Below, one piece after another: positions 34,969-49,017 of a DNA stretch of 64,000 bases. Each line of letters opens with the position of its first letter. Within the stretch, counting starts at the first letter, position 1. A model generated the notes under the pieces. The model was not told where the DNA came from, ran no database searches, and saw nothing but the letters and a program-made list of their open reading frames with translations. Origin of the DNA: Eutreptiella sp. 'Long Island Sound 2002' (lineage: Eukaryota > Euglenozoa > Euglenophyceae > Eutreptiales > Eutreptiaceae); NCBI GenBank assembly GCA_964036045.1, contig OZ038382.1, positions 8,690,853 through 8,754,852 of the forward strand, in the 5' to 3' direction. A program made the translations under genes and the position numbers.

Positions 34969-36380
34969 CTGAGAGCGGTGCCGTAGAAAGGGAACGGGTG
35001 GTGAGGACAGCAGCGGCGGCGATGGAGATCAAGAAACCTAATGGCAAGTGCTCCATCAGAAGCCACCGCCGCAGTCACATTTGGATGCACAGCCTCTGTC
35101 CTTTGACAACCCCGACAACCCCGGCAACTGAGTAATTCTGCAGGGAGAGTGTTGGTTCCCCTTTAGGCAGGCCTCTGCACTGACCAACGCCAACGTCAAC
35201 AACTCACCGAAATATGAAATTGGGAGGAATGGGGGAAATGGGGGCAAATCTCGCATCAACAGATTGGGCCACAGACACTGGGGCAGGGCCAAATGTTGGA
35301 GCGAAATTCGGAGTTTAAAGCAATTTGGTAATGCCAATGCAATTTTTGCCGAGGATGGGCCAGTTGCAGCACAGTGCAGCACAGAGCGCGCATGCCACAC
35401 TCAGGCGTGCGCACACAAACACAGAACGGGCACGCCCAAAGCACACTCACGCACACACGCACACACGCACACATGCACGGGGAATACCCTTTTCACAACG
35501 CTGAGTCCACCAAAATCGATTTGAAGTCCAAACGAAAAACATTCTTGCGCATTGTGATGTGCATGCATGATGGCAAAATCAGGGCCATTTCAGCCCCATA
35601 TCATGAAAAAAGCGCGGCGCAGATGTTCATGGTTCTGTGGGTGACCCATGGCCACCCCAGAGGTGCAAAGTGTAAGACAGTCCTCATTTTACAGTCATGC
35701 CACCACAAATTCTTGTTCTTCTATCCTGGGCCATCTTGGTAAAGAATTCGGGCCATTTGGGATGAGGTTGAACCTCTATGTACAGCCACGTGGCAAAACA
35801 TCCATGCATGAAGGGCGTAAAAACATGACTGCTGAAAACAGGGGGAGAATGTGCAAACTCACTTGGCGTACCTCCCCGCAGCTTCCCCATCCCCACCCGT
35901 ATGGGTAGGATTTCCCCTCCATCTGCCACCCACCACGGGGGACGCCAACTACCCCCCACAGACCGCTGGCCGGAGGCCCCCTAAGGGGGGGGGGGGGGGG
36001 GGGCGGCTTGGGAGGGGGGGTTCTGGGAGGGGCGATGGGGGGGGGTCTGGGAGGGGCTTTGGGGGGGGGGTCGGTTGGGGTCAGTCTGGGAGGGTCGTTT
36101 GGGGGTGGGGGGGGGGGGGGGCAGGTGGGGCAATGTGGGGGGTACATGCCCCCAAGGCCAAGCGTTGGTCAATCACGGGCTCCCCTTACCTCCCCTTGAC
36201 CGCCCTCTAACCATACCATCACCTAAACCCGACCCTAACCTTTGCAGCGAGCTGGTTTGGCCATGCTAGCCATGTTGTTTGGGCTGAACAAGATTATGGC
36301 TGTTTTTTGCCACATTATTGCTCTCCATTTTGGACCCCAACACTAACTCTGGACCCCAACACTAACTCTGACCCTTGCCT
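34969..36380 (+). other. Non-coding, includes G-run cluster
   Basis: A block of long G runs (36 to 140 bases apart) occupies about 35984-36125. A short CA/CGCA-rich run is at 35440-35478. The open frame 35374-35742 has no recognised domain. Nothing else is seen. Confidence 0.4.
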
Positions 36381-37555
36381 AGGTTTAGAGCTAGGGCTAG
36401 GGTTAGGGCTAGGGTTCACCGAGCTGGTGGAACCAGTCTTGGTTTTATAACCCTTTTTAGTGTCTAGGGTGGACCTACCAGGTTTAGCAGCAGCAAGCAA
36501 GCAGCAAGCAAGCAAGCAGCAAGCAGCAGCACGCGCGAAATGGGTAAAAATCAGAACTCCGTCGTGGTGCTTTGGATTTGATTGAAATTTTGGTGCATGA
36601 TACCTATGGGTGTGAAGTACAATCACACAAAGTTTGAGCAAGAAACTCAACGGTGGCGGCCGGGAACGGGATTCGCAAGTGGCGGACCTCGGTTTCAAAA
36701 GCTGCAATTTAGGGCCAAAAACAGCCATTTTTGGGCCAAAAAAGACCTGGAACACATTCCAAACGGCCAAATGAAGGGAAAAGGTGGGTACACTGCACGT
36801 GCGGCTTGACTTCCCCGTGTCAACGAGCTCTTTGCGGCCCTCTAACTCCATGATATGTCCCGGAAACGGCCCAAAAAGACCCCCAGAAGCTCCAAATGCA
36901 CAACCACAAACCAAGAATAGGCCATATCTTTGGCTACATGGCTCAAAATGCGATTCCGAGGGCACCTAGTCCACCCGCAACCCCCCACTTTTTGTGGTTT
37001 CCACCCCTCAGAATTGCCCAAACGGACACCTAGACCCCCGTACCTAGGCCCGGTAGGCTGCGGCAAGCTGCAAGCTCAAGCCCAAATAGGTGGGTGCCCA
37101 AATGGGTCAACAGGGTCCAGTAGGGGCAAAAAGATGACTTTTCTCAAAAATGATCCTAGACCATGTGCGACGCTAAAACAAGTGTTTTTGGACCGTTTTG
37201 AGATTGTGGTGTTGGTCCTCCGAAAATCCCAAAATGCCTTGAAAATGGGCTGTTTTGGGACCAAAAATGGGTCAAAAATGGGTCAAAAACGCATTTTTCC
37301 AAACCTCATCCTAGACCATTTGGGGTGCACAAACGGGTGAAATGAACCGATTTTGAGCCCATTTTGGGGCATTTTGGCCCCTCAGAAGTCCAAAAAGCCT
37401 TGAAAGTGGGCCTCATGGTGATGGGGTTCACTTGCAAGCTGATTTCACTTTGTCAAGAGCCATCAATGTGTGAATCATTCTTGATGTCCCTCACTGGTCA
37501 TAGCTGATGTTCCCTCCCCCACCAGCTCGGTCCCAATATTCAGTCTTGATTAGGG
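36381..37555 (+). repeat. Tandem unit of about 1.2 kb, copy 1
   Basis: The copy starts at a TTAGGG/CTAGGG-like cluster (36390-36416), then gagctggtggaaccagtc, a GCAA/AAGC microsatellite (36487-36528), a conserved body with repeated short motifs such as gcccattttgg, and ends with cagctcggtcccaatattc. The same order recurs twice. The anchor gagctggtgg lies at 36421, 37579 and 38768, giving periods of 1,158 and 1,189 bases. No protein is supported; open frames in the three copies are not conserved as coding. Confidence 0.9.
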
Positions 37556-37646
37556 TTAGGGCTAGGGTTAGGGTCACCGAGCTGGTGGAACCAGTCTTGG
37601 TTTTATAACCCTTTTTAGTGTCTAGGGTGGACCTACCAGGTTTAGC

Positions 37647-37701
<55 letters not shown>

Positions 37702-38757
37702 GCACGCGCGAAATGGGTAAAAATCAGAACTCCGTCGTGGTGCTTCAGATTGGGCTGAAATTTTGGTGCATGATACCAATGGGTGTGAAGTACAATCACA
37801 CAAAGTTTGAGCAAGAAACTCAACGGTGGCGGCCGGGAACGGGATTCGCAAGTGGCGGACCTCAGTTTCAAAAACTGCAGTTTAGGGCCAAAATCAGCCA
37901 TTTTTGGGCCAAAAAAGACCTGGAACACATTCAAAACGGCCAAACGAAGGGAAACGGTGGGTACACTCCACGTGCGGCTAGACTTCCCCGTGTCAACGAG
38001 CTCTTAGCGGCCCTCTAACTTCATGATATGTCCCGGAAACGGCCCAAAAAGGCCCCCAGAAGCTCCAAATTTTGTGTAGATTGGCTGTCGACAGCCACAA
38101 ACCAAGAATAGGCCGTATCTTTGGCTACATGGCTCAAAATGCGATTCCGAGGGCACCTACTCCACCCGCAACCCCCCACTTTTTGTGGTTTCCACCCCTC
38201 AGAATTGCCCAAACGGATGCCTAGACCGCCATATCTAGGCCCACTAGGCTGCGTGCGGCAAGTTGCAAGCTCAAGCCCAAACAGGTGGGTGCCCAAATGG
38301 GTCAACAGGGTCCAGTAGGGGCAAAAAGAAGAATTTTCTCAAAAATGATCCTACACCATGTGCGACGCTAAAACAAGTGTTTTTGGACTGTTTTGAGCTT
38401 GTGGTGGCCCATTTTGGTCCTCCGATAATCCCAAAATGCCTTGAAAATGGGCTGTTTTGGGACCAAAAATGGGTCAAAAATGGGTCAAAAACGCATTTTT
38501 CCAAACCTCATCCAAGACCATTTGGGGTGCACAAACGGGTGAAATGAGCCGATTTTGAGCCCATTTTGGGGCATTTTGGCCCTCAGAAGTCCAAAAAGCA
38601 TTGAAAGTGGGCCTCGTGGTGATGGGGTTCACTTGCAAGCTGATTTCACTTTGTCAAGAGCCATCAATGTGTGAGTCATTCTTGATGTCCCTCACCAGTC
38701 ATAGCTGATGTTCCCTCCCCCACCAGCTCGGTCCCAATATTCAGTCTTGATTAGGGT
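37556..38757 (+). repeat. Tandem unit of about 1.2 kb, copy 2
   Basis: A close copy of unit 1. It has a longer AAGC microsatellite (37645-37702), and includes attggctgtcgac near 38080, which is missing in copy 1 and partly missing in copy 3. The left junction again has ttagggttagggctagggt. Confidence 0.9.
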
Positions 38758-38835
38758 TAGGGTCACCGAGCTGGTGGAACCAGTCTTGGTTTTATAACCC
38801 TTTTTAGTGTCTAGGGTGGACCTACCAGGTTTAGC

Positions 38836-38906
<71 letters not shown>

Positions 38907-39906
38907 GCACGCGCGAAATGGGTAAAAATCAGAACTCCGTCGTGGTGCTTCAGATTCGGGTGAAATTTTGGTGAATGATACCTATGGGTGTGAAGTACAA
39001 TCACACAAAGTTTGAGCAAGAAACTCAACGGTGGCGGCCGGGAACGGGATTCGCAAGTGGCGGACCTCAGTTTCAAAAACTGCAGTTTAGGGCCAAAAAC
39101 AGCCATTTTTGGGCCAAAAAAGCCCTGGAACACATTCAAAACGGCCAAGCGAAGGGAAACGGTGGGTACACTCCACGTGCGGCTTGACTTCCCCGTGTCA
39201 ACGAGCTCTTTGCGGCCCTCTAACTCCATGATATGTCCCGGAAACGGCCCAAAAAGGCCCCCAGAAGCTCCAAATGCCGACAGCCACAAACCAAGAATAG
39301 GCCATATCTTTGGCTACATGGCTCAAAATGCGATTCCGAGGGCACCTTCTCCACCCACAACCCCCCACTTGTTGTGGTTTCCACCCCTCAGAACTGCCCA
39401 AACGGACGCCTAGACCCCAATACCTAGGCCCAGTAGGCTGCAAGCTGCAAGCTCAAGCCCAACAAGGTGGGAGCCCAAATGGGTTAACAGGGTCCAGTAG
39501 GGGCAAAAAGATGACTTTTCTCAAAAATGATCCTAGACCATGTGCGACGCTAAAACAAGAGTTTTTGGACTATTTTGAGCTTGTGGTGGCCCATTTTGGT
39601 CCTCCGAAAATCCCAAAATGCCTTGAAAATGGGTCAAAAACGCATTTTTCCAAACCTCATCCGAGACCATTTGGGGTGCATAAACGGGTGAAATGAGCCC
39701 ATTTTGAACCCATTTTGGGGCATTTTGGCCCCTTAGAAGTCCAAAAAGTCTGGAAAGTGGGCCTCGTGGTGATGGGGTTCACTTGCAAGCTAATTTCATT
39801 TTGTCAAGAGCCATCAATTTGTGAATCATTCTTGATGTCCCTCACCAGTCATAGCTGATGTTCCCTCCCCCACCAGCTCGGTCCCAATATTCAGTCTTGA
39901 TTAGGA
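38758..39906 (+). repeat. Tandem unit of about 1.2 kb, copy 3
   Basis: A close copy of units 1 and 2, with the longest AAGC run (38834-38907). A stretch near 39630 (gctgttttgggaccaaaaat region) is deleted. After 39906 the similarity stops at ttgattagg. Confidence 0.9.
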
Positions 39907-41899
<1,993 letters not shown>

Positions 41900-41970
41900 G
41901 TGAGTGTGTGTGTGTGTGTGTGTGCATACGTGCGCGTGTGCGTTGTTGTGTGTGTGTGTGTGCGTGCAAG
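41900..41970 (+). repeat. (TG)n tract at the 3' side of element D
   Basis: Two blocks of (TG) with interruptions. It sits where the minus-strand element D ends, as the other (TG)n tracts do for A, B and C. Confidence 0.8.
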
Positions 41971-43492
41971 GGGAAGAACAATATTACAGAGGGAGGCCTG
42001 TATGGGTCTAGGGCCCCCGTGGTCGCTTGAGGAGCCATCATAACATACAGTCTGACCTTCAGTCCCAGGGGCCTGTCAGCTTTTCTGTTTGGCGCCTACT
42101 CGGGTCGTAGCTGGGGGCCTCGCTTGAGCCGGAACCTCTGTGGTGTGGGGGTTTAAGTAACCTCTGTCCCTGTACGTCCGTGCCGTGCATGCCCGTTTGG
42201 CCGGGGGGTGCCTCGCTCTCCCCATCTTGGAAACTCGCTCCCTGGCGGCCGCTCTTTCCGGGGACAGCTCGTCTGCTCCTCCACTTGGTATTGCGGTCCC
42301 CGCCGGGTGCCCCGGGGCGGCACCGGCCCCGCGTAAAAATCCATCCCGTACGCCCCCACGATGCGTTTCGCTCCGCCCCTCCCCGGGCAGTGTTCTCGCT
42401 GTCCTGCCGTGGGCGTCGTGCGTCCCACCGTTTGGCCTACCCCTATTGCGCTTTCCGTCTCCGCCGCGACATCCTAGCCCGCTACTGCAGGACCCAGCGC
42501 TCTTGGGCAGAGCACAGGGGGCACAATCAATCCCGCCGGCGCCCATCACCACCAGGTGGCGGTCCCTCGACCCGCTGGGGGCGGGAACGGTGGGGGGGGG
42601 GGTCAAGGGAAGACCTATCTTCACGTGCCCCAGGGCGATATGGCATCACCTGCAAAGGATGCGGCGGTATAGTATTGAGGGTGACCGCCAGCCGGAGGAC
42701 CCGTCCTTTCTCTTGCAGAGACAGCTCTTTTCCCTTGAGGTGCGTCTGGGGTGTTGGTGGAAGCGGCCGCCCTGCATGGGATGCAAAATCCAACGCAAGC
42801 TCCATGAATGACACCTGGCTGTGTCCCTGCGGGAGCCCATTGCCTGGCGGTAGCCACTTCAGCTAGGTGAGCCACAGCAGCAGGCCTAGCAGAAATCCGC
42901 TCCCCATTTCCAATCTTTGGGCAGGGGTCCGATGGGGGGGATGTATGTCGGGCACGCCTTGGGACTAGGGAGTTGCAGCTGGTGCCATAGGTAGCAGTCT
43001 TGCTGTACCTTGCCGTGCTCCACCGGGAATAAGAGGCCCGCCTCATCCTCCTTCTCCTTCCTCCTCCGGGAACATCCCGTGCTGCTTGTGGACAAACTCC
43101 TCTCGCGGATTTTCATCATCCGCCGCCCACTGATGCCCCATTAGGGCCAGCTCGGTGTTTTCCCGCGCCTCCTGTGGACTGGGCTCCCAGTAATGGGGCA
43201 ATTTGTTGAGCCCCTAGCACTGCTTCTTCCATCATGCCCCTCTGGCCATCCCGCTGTGCCTTAGGGCGTTTTCCGGTATGATATGGCACAGTCGAATGCA
43301 CGGGGGCCATTCAAACAGCGCCCCCAGCTTGATTGCCTTGGCCATCAGCATCACCTCCGCTAGGAATGGAGCCCTGGCTGACTGCCACGCCTCGCACCAC
43401 CACCGCAAGTGGTCCTTGTCCTTTGGCAGCCCCCGTGCACAGTATGGGCACCGTTCATCCGGTCTTAGGCCTCTCCGATACGCCCTGTCCGT
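41971..43492 (-). mobile_element. LINE element D: old, 5'-truncated relative of A-C
   Basis: Minus-strand translation gives fragments parallel to the C-terminal half of the ORF2 of A-C: CPYCARGLPKDKDHLRWWC (about 43395-43455) against CPYCGNAPENEEHIFWQC, FEWPPCIRLC against MDQWPPCLRLC, and FMELALDF...LKGKELSLQEKG (about 42710-42812) against FLELALDF...FKGTTLSLQERG. The frame is broken many times. The sequence is far more diverged than A, B and C are from each other. Its 5' end, just after the region of the CCHC finger, abuts degenerate (TG/CG)n at 43493-43535, and its 3' side ends near the (TG)n at 41900-41970. It is the oldest insertion of the array. Confidence 0.7.
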
Positions 43493-43709
43493 GTCTGCGT
43501 GTGTGCGTGCACGCGCGCGCGTGTGCGTGGCTGTGTCTCTTCAGAACTATTTCAACAAGCATACACCGTTTGTACTGTGTTGTATTGTATTTTACTTGGT
43601 GTGTGTGTGTGTGTGCGCGCGCCGCCCAATCGTTTCAAATCATGCTCAAATTGCAAGGTTCAACAACTAGATCCTACTTCTTCTAAGCGACCGAGCCATG
43701 AGTTCAGAA

Positions 43710-43742
43710 ATGCTAGTGTGTGTGTGTGTGTGTGTGTGTGTG
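43710..43742 (+). repeat. (TG)n at the 3' end of element A
   Basis: About 32 bases of (TG) directly follow the conserved ctgtacttttagag 3' end when read from the minus strand. The same junction is seen in B (51082-51122) and C (57240-57302). Confidence 0.9.
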
Positions 43743-43873
43743 ATCTGTACTTTTAGAGGTGGATCCTTGTGCAGCGTTGGGCTGGACGCCTCATTTGGCT
43801 CAAGTCTGCTGAGGCCTCTTTGTGACGTTGTTTCCCTCCCTTCTGCGGAATCAGAACCTCTGTATTTTGCTGG

Positions 43874-46800
43874 CTAGGTATCCAGAGTGTTTGCTCTCCC
43901 GTGCCTCGTCACGAAAAGCGGGAGGGCGACATCCTCGGCCACGGTCTCCTCCAGCCCCCGTGGAACTGGGGCTGGTGGGGACGGAGGGGGGGGTGTTTTC
44001 GGCCTCCTGCGTTTGGGGGCTGGAGGGGTGGGGGGTTGGTGTGGGGACCTCAGCAGACCCGTAGAGATACGTGCAGGCCCTTGCAGGCGTGGTCGTTTGT
44101 TGGGCAGTTGTGCATGTGCAGCAAGTGGGCGCTTCCGGCGCGCAGGCACTGGGGTGCACACTTTATGGTGTCCCCGCTGACAGCAGTGGCGCACTCCCCT
44201 TTGCTTGAGTGTGCACCTCGGGCACGGTGGCAGGCCATGCAGTGGGCACAGTTGCAGTTGCGGTCTGCGTGCTATGTGGTCATCAGCGTGATGTCCCAGC
44301 ACACAGCATGCTTCAGCTGTGCGCCGAAGTCTCTTGCAGGTCGTGCATGCGTCAGCAGAGTGCTGGGCACATTTTGACGGATCAGCCGGCGGCGCCGGTG
44401 GTGGCGCCCTGTGTGTGTTTGCGCGCCTGCGTGTCCCGGTGTAGGGGCGCTGTGGGAGCTTCCGATCCCCTACAACAGGGAAGAAATCAGCTGCAAAGGA
44501 GGAGCAGCCCCCCCCCCCTTTGGCAAAAGTGGCCTGCTCCGAGGACGGAGCCAGCCCCAACTGCAGATTCCCCTGGAGTGCCCGCTGTAGTCGATGCTCC
44601 TCCACTTCCTGCGCTGTTCTGCGTGGCCTATGTGTGTACGGGCGCAGTTTGTGTATTCTGTTGAGACCAACCTTGGTGGCCCACGTGCGCTCACAGTATG
44701 CCGCTAACTGCTGAACGTGCATGTTCATGGCACTGGGGCAGGTGAAATAGGGGCGGCAGTTCAGGCCGCAGAGTGCCGGCCCCCCAAAGGAACTAAAGAG
44801 CTGCAGCGTGTGACCACACGCGCTGGATGCAAATGGCCTTTGGTGACCGGGCGCTGCGCATTTGCCATTGCCAGTCGTAAGACCCGGCCTCTCTCCTGCA
44901 GTGAAAGGGTGGTGCCCTTAAATTTTGCCTGTGGAGCGTGTGGGAGGGTGCGTTGCGCAAATTCCTCAAAGTCCAGTGCGAGTTCCAAGAACGTTACTGT
45001 GCCTGGTTCAGGGGCCCGGTGCAGTTCCCTCAGCCAGCGTAGCAGGTCCGCCAAAAAGGGCATTTCCCACTGCCATTCCACCTTCTTAGGGGTACGCAAA
45101 AGAAGTAACCCTTTGTCTTCCGGTCTGGGGAGGGGTCCCACGAGTTGGTGGTACGGGTATTGCCGAAGCTGCTGTGAGAGGCTCGACCCCATGAAAAGCA
45201 TGGGGGATTGTGTGTCTCGTAACTTGCGGGCCTGCAAAACGGCTACTAACATATTGTGCAGAGCTGTCATGAATGCGAGCGCTGTCCCTGACTTGACGCT
45301 GTCTGTGTCTAACTCTGGGGCTCATCCACAAAGTCGTAAACATGGGGGCCACTGGTCCATGAGGGGAAGGCCTGGGATCTGTGCCGCCGCCGTCCTGATG
45401 CCCGGCAGGTGGGTGTCCCGCACCGTACTCCAGGCTGAACACTGCCAAAAAATATGCTCCTCGTTTTCCGGAGCATTGCCACAGTACGGGCACGTGGATG
45501 TGGCTCTCATGCCACGTTGATAGGCCCGGAGGACTGTCCAGGTTGCTCCTGATAGGATGCCCCGCAGGATAGAGCGCTGTAACTCTGTGGCAAATGACGC
45601 CATGTTGGGCTGGACCAGGCGCCGGCATGTGGTGTAATGAGCCCCCGCGAAAAGGCGGGGACGTCTCTGAACCAGGCTGTCCAGCATTTGCGAGCGCAGC
45701 TGTTCACGCACCTCGTGCTTGATAGTGCTTTTATCCCCGTATAGGAGGAGGGGTTCCTGGCGCCCAGGCACTTTCCATCCCCACCATCACTGCGTAGCAA
45801 CCCAGCCACACTCCTGTGTTGTGGACATGGCTCGGCCGTATGGGCCGGAGCCTTTGTGAAATGTTGTCATCTCCCAAATGGCCTGGGCTGTGATCTGTCC
45901 AGCACCCCTGGTGCGACACAGCTGGGATAACCACATGATGCGATGATACTTAAGTACCAAGGTAGGTGCAATCCGGTGCCCTTTGCACAGCAAGGTGAAA
46001 AAGATTTCTTTGGCCCTGCTGGGCCGTGACCGTCCCCAAATGGTCTGCATGACCTTAGTCTCGAAGGGCAGGAGGTCTTTGGGCTGGAGTGGCACTATTT
46101 CTGCTGCGTGCAGGCCAGTGGCCGTGATCATTGTGGAGATGATGTCGCATCTCCTTTCAAAATTGCCCTGAGCGCCATGCACCCTATCCAGGAGGCTGCA
46201 GGCTCTGGAAATCCTTTCCTTGATGAGCGGTCCCGAACAAGTCGCGTCCGTGGTGCGGACCCCCGCGCCCAGGGACTTAAACTCAGAAGAGATAGGGAAG
46301 GGCACCCCCTGTAGTGCTGCCTTCACTGGGTGACGGACGTCAGACGAAAAACCGACAGATTTCTTTGCGTTCACCCCTTGACCCGTGTCCTCAAGCCAGT
46401 CAGTGGTGCAGTCTAGCAGGGGGGTGAGGGTATTGCTTCCGGCTGCAAACCCATAAGTATCATCCGCATACCCAAGGGCAGTTAGGATGAATTGCAGGGC
46501 CTGCGCTGGCTGATCGCCTGGGGGGAGGGCCTGTACTGCGACTTTGATGCCCTGTTGCTGTGCATCAAGCACCCGTTTCCAGACCGAGGTCAGGAGGTTG
46601 ATGAGTATCACACTCAATGGGCAGCCCTGGAGGATGCCATTGGTGGCATCGAAAAAGCTGGCCAAACATCCCATTATTTTAAAGCACCTTGTGAGGGTGC
46701 GATACATGCCAGAAAGGGCCCTGTGTGTGCCCAAATCCATCCCCTGCGTCAGTGCAATATGCAGCACAATGGATTGTGGGATTAAATCAAAGCATTTTAT

Positions 46801-48987
46801 GTAGTCTAATCCAAAACCATGCAAAACTGTTTTCATCAGTTTGTGTACCTCAATGAGCATGGAGATAAAGGCGGCCGCATCAGTGGCGCCGCGCTTCTTG
46901 CGAAAACCATATGCGTGCGGGTGGATCCACAGTTCCTGCCACACCATGCACTCCTCTAACCTGATCCCTGCCCAGACCCTATAGATCTGGGACAGTACGG
47001 ACAGTGGGCGCTGCTGCATCGGCATCATCCCTTCCCCTTTCGGGATCAGCGAGACGTATCCCCTCGCCAGGACCCTAGGCCAGGTTCCTGTTTCCTCAAT
47101 TAGAAACAGAATTTCTGACAGCATGTCCAGCAGACAGGTGGGCAGCAGTAAAAGGTCCGAAACACACCAGCCATCCAGGCCGGTGGCTGTGTGAACACCC
47201 ATCTTTCTAAGGCGTTTCGCGAGCCGGGACCCTGTGATAGGGGTGGACTGCATCTGCACTCCCTTTGTCAGAAACTTATCATACTTCTGTGCAAAAGCGT
47301 GCACGTCTGGCTCTGGGGTGTCTGCATATTTTCGCATAACCTGGTCCCAAGAGGCATGAAGAATTTCATCCATGCGGGGGATGTTCGCCGTTGGTTGGCT
47401 TGTGTCTGGGTCCAGGAGCATAACCAGAGGAGGTTGGTACTCGTTCTGTATCCACTGATAAACCTCCTTTGGCCTGTCCAGCCAGGCTTGGTCCATTTTG
47501 GATTTCCATTTATCAATGCGCGTGCGCTCTTCATAGCGGGCATATCTTTTCCCCAGTGCGCATAGGCTGTCATACAGCGACATGCAGTCTACCAGCGTTG
47601 GCAGGGGGCGTATGAGTGGGAGGGAGGGGTCAGGGGCACTGGCCACAAATTCATGAAGCAGCAGGCCCTCACGAAAGGCCAGCGCCGTTTTGCGCATGCG
47701 GCGGCACGCGGCCTGCCACGATAGTTCCACCTGTCTGGGCACCACCCCTGGCCTGAAAACCTGGCTGGCTTTGCGTTTGGCGGATGCCGGGACTCGTTTG
47801 CCCCTGATGCCCAGCTGGGCACGTTGCCACGGGATGACCGAGCGAAGGGCTCCCAGGGTCCCTGTGATTTTGGAAAGTATGCGCGTGCGCGGGCCGCCGT
47901 TGGGCGCCAGGCCTGTCGGTGCTAGCGTAGTGTCCTGCACCATTCGCTCCGTGCCTCGCCCCCGTGGGGCACTCTTGGGTGCAAATGGGAGTGCGGGGTT
48001 GGGGGTGTCCAGTGTAAGATGCGTGCATGTGAGTGCCAGACCTACTTCCTCGGCCAGCCAGGTCCACCTGTCCCAAATGTCATTGACATTTCCCTGTTGC
48101 AGCAGGGCATTCCAATCAGCCTTGTGTGGCCGGAGCAGCGAGTCACAGATTTTCTGAGTGTCCTCAGCCGATCTGGGGGGGGGGGGGGAGAAAGGAGGCA
48201 GTTTTTTCATTTTAACAACTTTCTGCATTGGGACGTCAAGCGAGAAAGTGAAGCACACTGGAGCATGCCCAGGGAGGGAATGAGACTTCAGCGCTGTGAC
48301 ATCAGTCAACGTGCCCGCTTGCGCTGGGGTGACCAGGAGGCCGTCAATGCGGTTGGGGGGTTTGCCTGCCGTCGTGAAGCCACATGCACATGGTGTGCCA
48401 TGGAGAACGCTAAAAGTGCGGTCGGCATCCACCAGCCAGCCGTCTGCCAGCGCCGTCAGGAGTGCGGCAGCAACTTTGTGCAGCAGGTCGAAATTAAAAT
48501 TTGCGTCCGTTAGCAGGATGCATCCAGCATTGCCTAGTTTGCTCATATAGCAGACCACCTGCTCCCAGAACTCCTGGTTCAAAGATTCGTTGCCCGGGAT
48601 GCCATAGGCCACACATATGTTCAGCACACAGTGCCCTGCACCGATTCGTGCCCGTGTGTGTAGCCAGCGCCCTGAATGCCACAGTCTGCAGGCAATTGGG
48701 TCGTCTGGATCTGGTTCAACCTTGCGGACACTCCAGCCCTTCCTGAACAAAAGTCCCACCCCTCGTTGGGGAGCTCCCCAGATGCCCCCTGTTGGGGAGC
48801 CCAGGGGTTTTCCCCAGTGGCATTCCCAGCCCCATTCTTTTGCAATTGCCCTCATGCAGCGTAGCCTAGCCTCAGTGAGCCGGGTTTCTTCCATTCCAAT
48901 CACATCTGCCTGAAAATTGAATATGTCCTCGTGATGGACGCGCAAAGAGGTAACGTTTGTCTGAACGAATTTCAGAGGACCTGTAAC
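43874..48987 (-). pseudogene. ORF2 of LINE A: APE endonuclease, RT, CCHC, Cys/His-rich tail
   Basis: The frame opens at 48987 after a TGA and lacks an early ATG; the first Met is in GMEETRL. Numbering from the TTG at 48945, the APE motifs are EET at 19-21, TDANFNF near 147, RIDGLLVT near 200 and GHAPV near 225, preceded by TNVTSL just upstream of the TTG. The RT has IPKGEGMMPMQQRPLS, LDYIKCFDLIP, GILQGCPLSVILINLL and YADD at 826-829 (46459-46470). A CCHC finger of the form CPYCG....EEHIF..C lies near 45450-45500. The tail carries a Cys/His-rich region (44170-44390) and Pro-rich sequence. Breaks: TGA at 45787-45789 (Gly in B and C), TGA at 45322-45324 (Leu in B and C), and a frameshift at the C run near 44779-44785. 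The unbroken reading would be about 1,700 residues. Confidence 0.85.
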
Positions 48988-49017
48988 TCAGTGCCGTCTT
49001 CCAAGGGGGGGGGGGGT

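Noticed and set aside
36487-36528. AAGC/GCAA clusters considered as a CRISPR-like or tRNA-related array
   Set aside because: Simple tetranucleotide repeat without spacers or cloverleaf.
36381-39906. Open frames of 60-216 codons in the three 1.2-kb units
   Set aside because: Length and end points differ between copies because of insertions and AAGC length changes, and nothing suggests protein-level constraint.
43887-44664. Plus-strand frames through the LINE array
   Set aside because: Shadows of ORF2 on the minus strand; they recur in A, B and C only because the elements are near copies.
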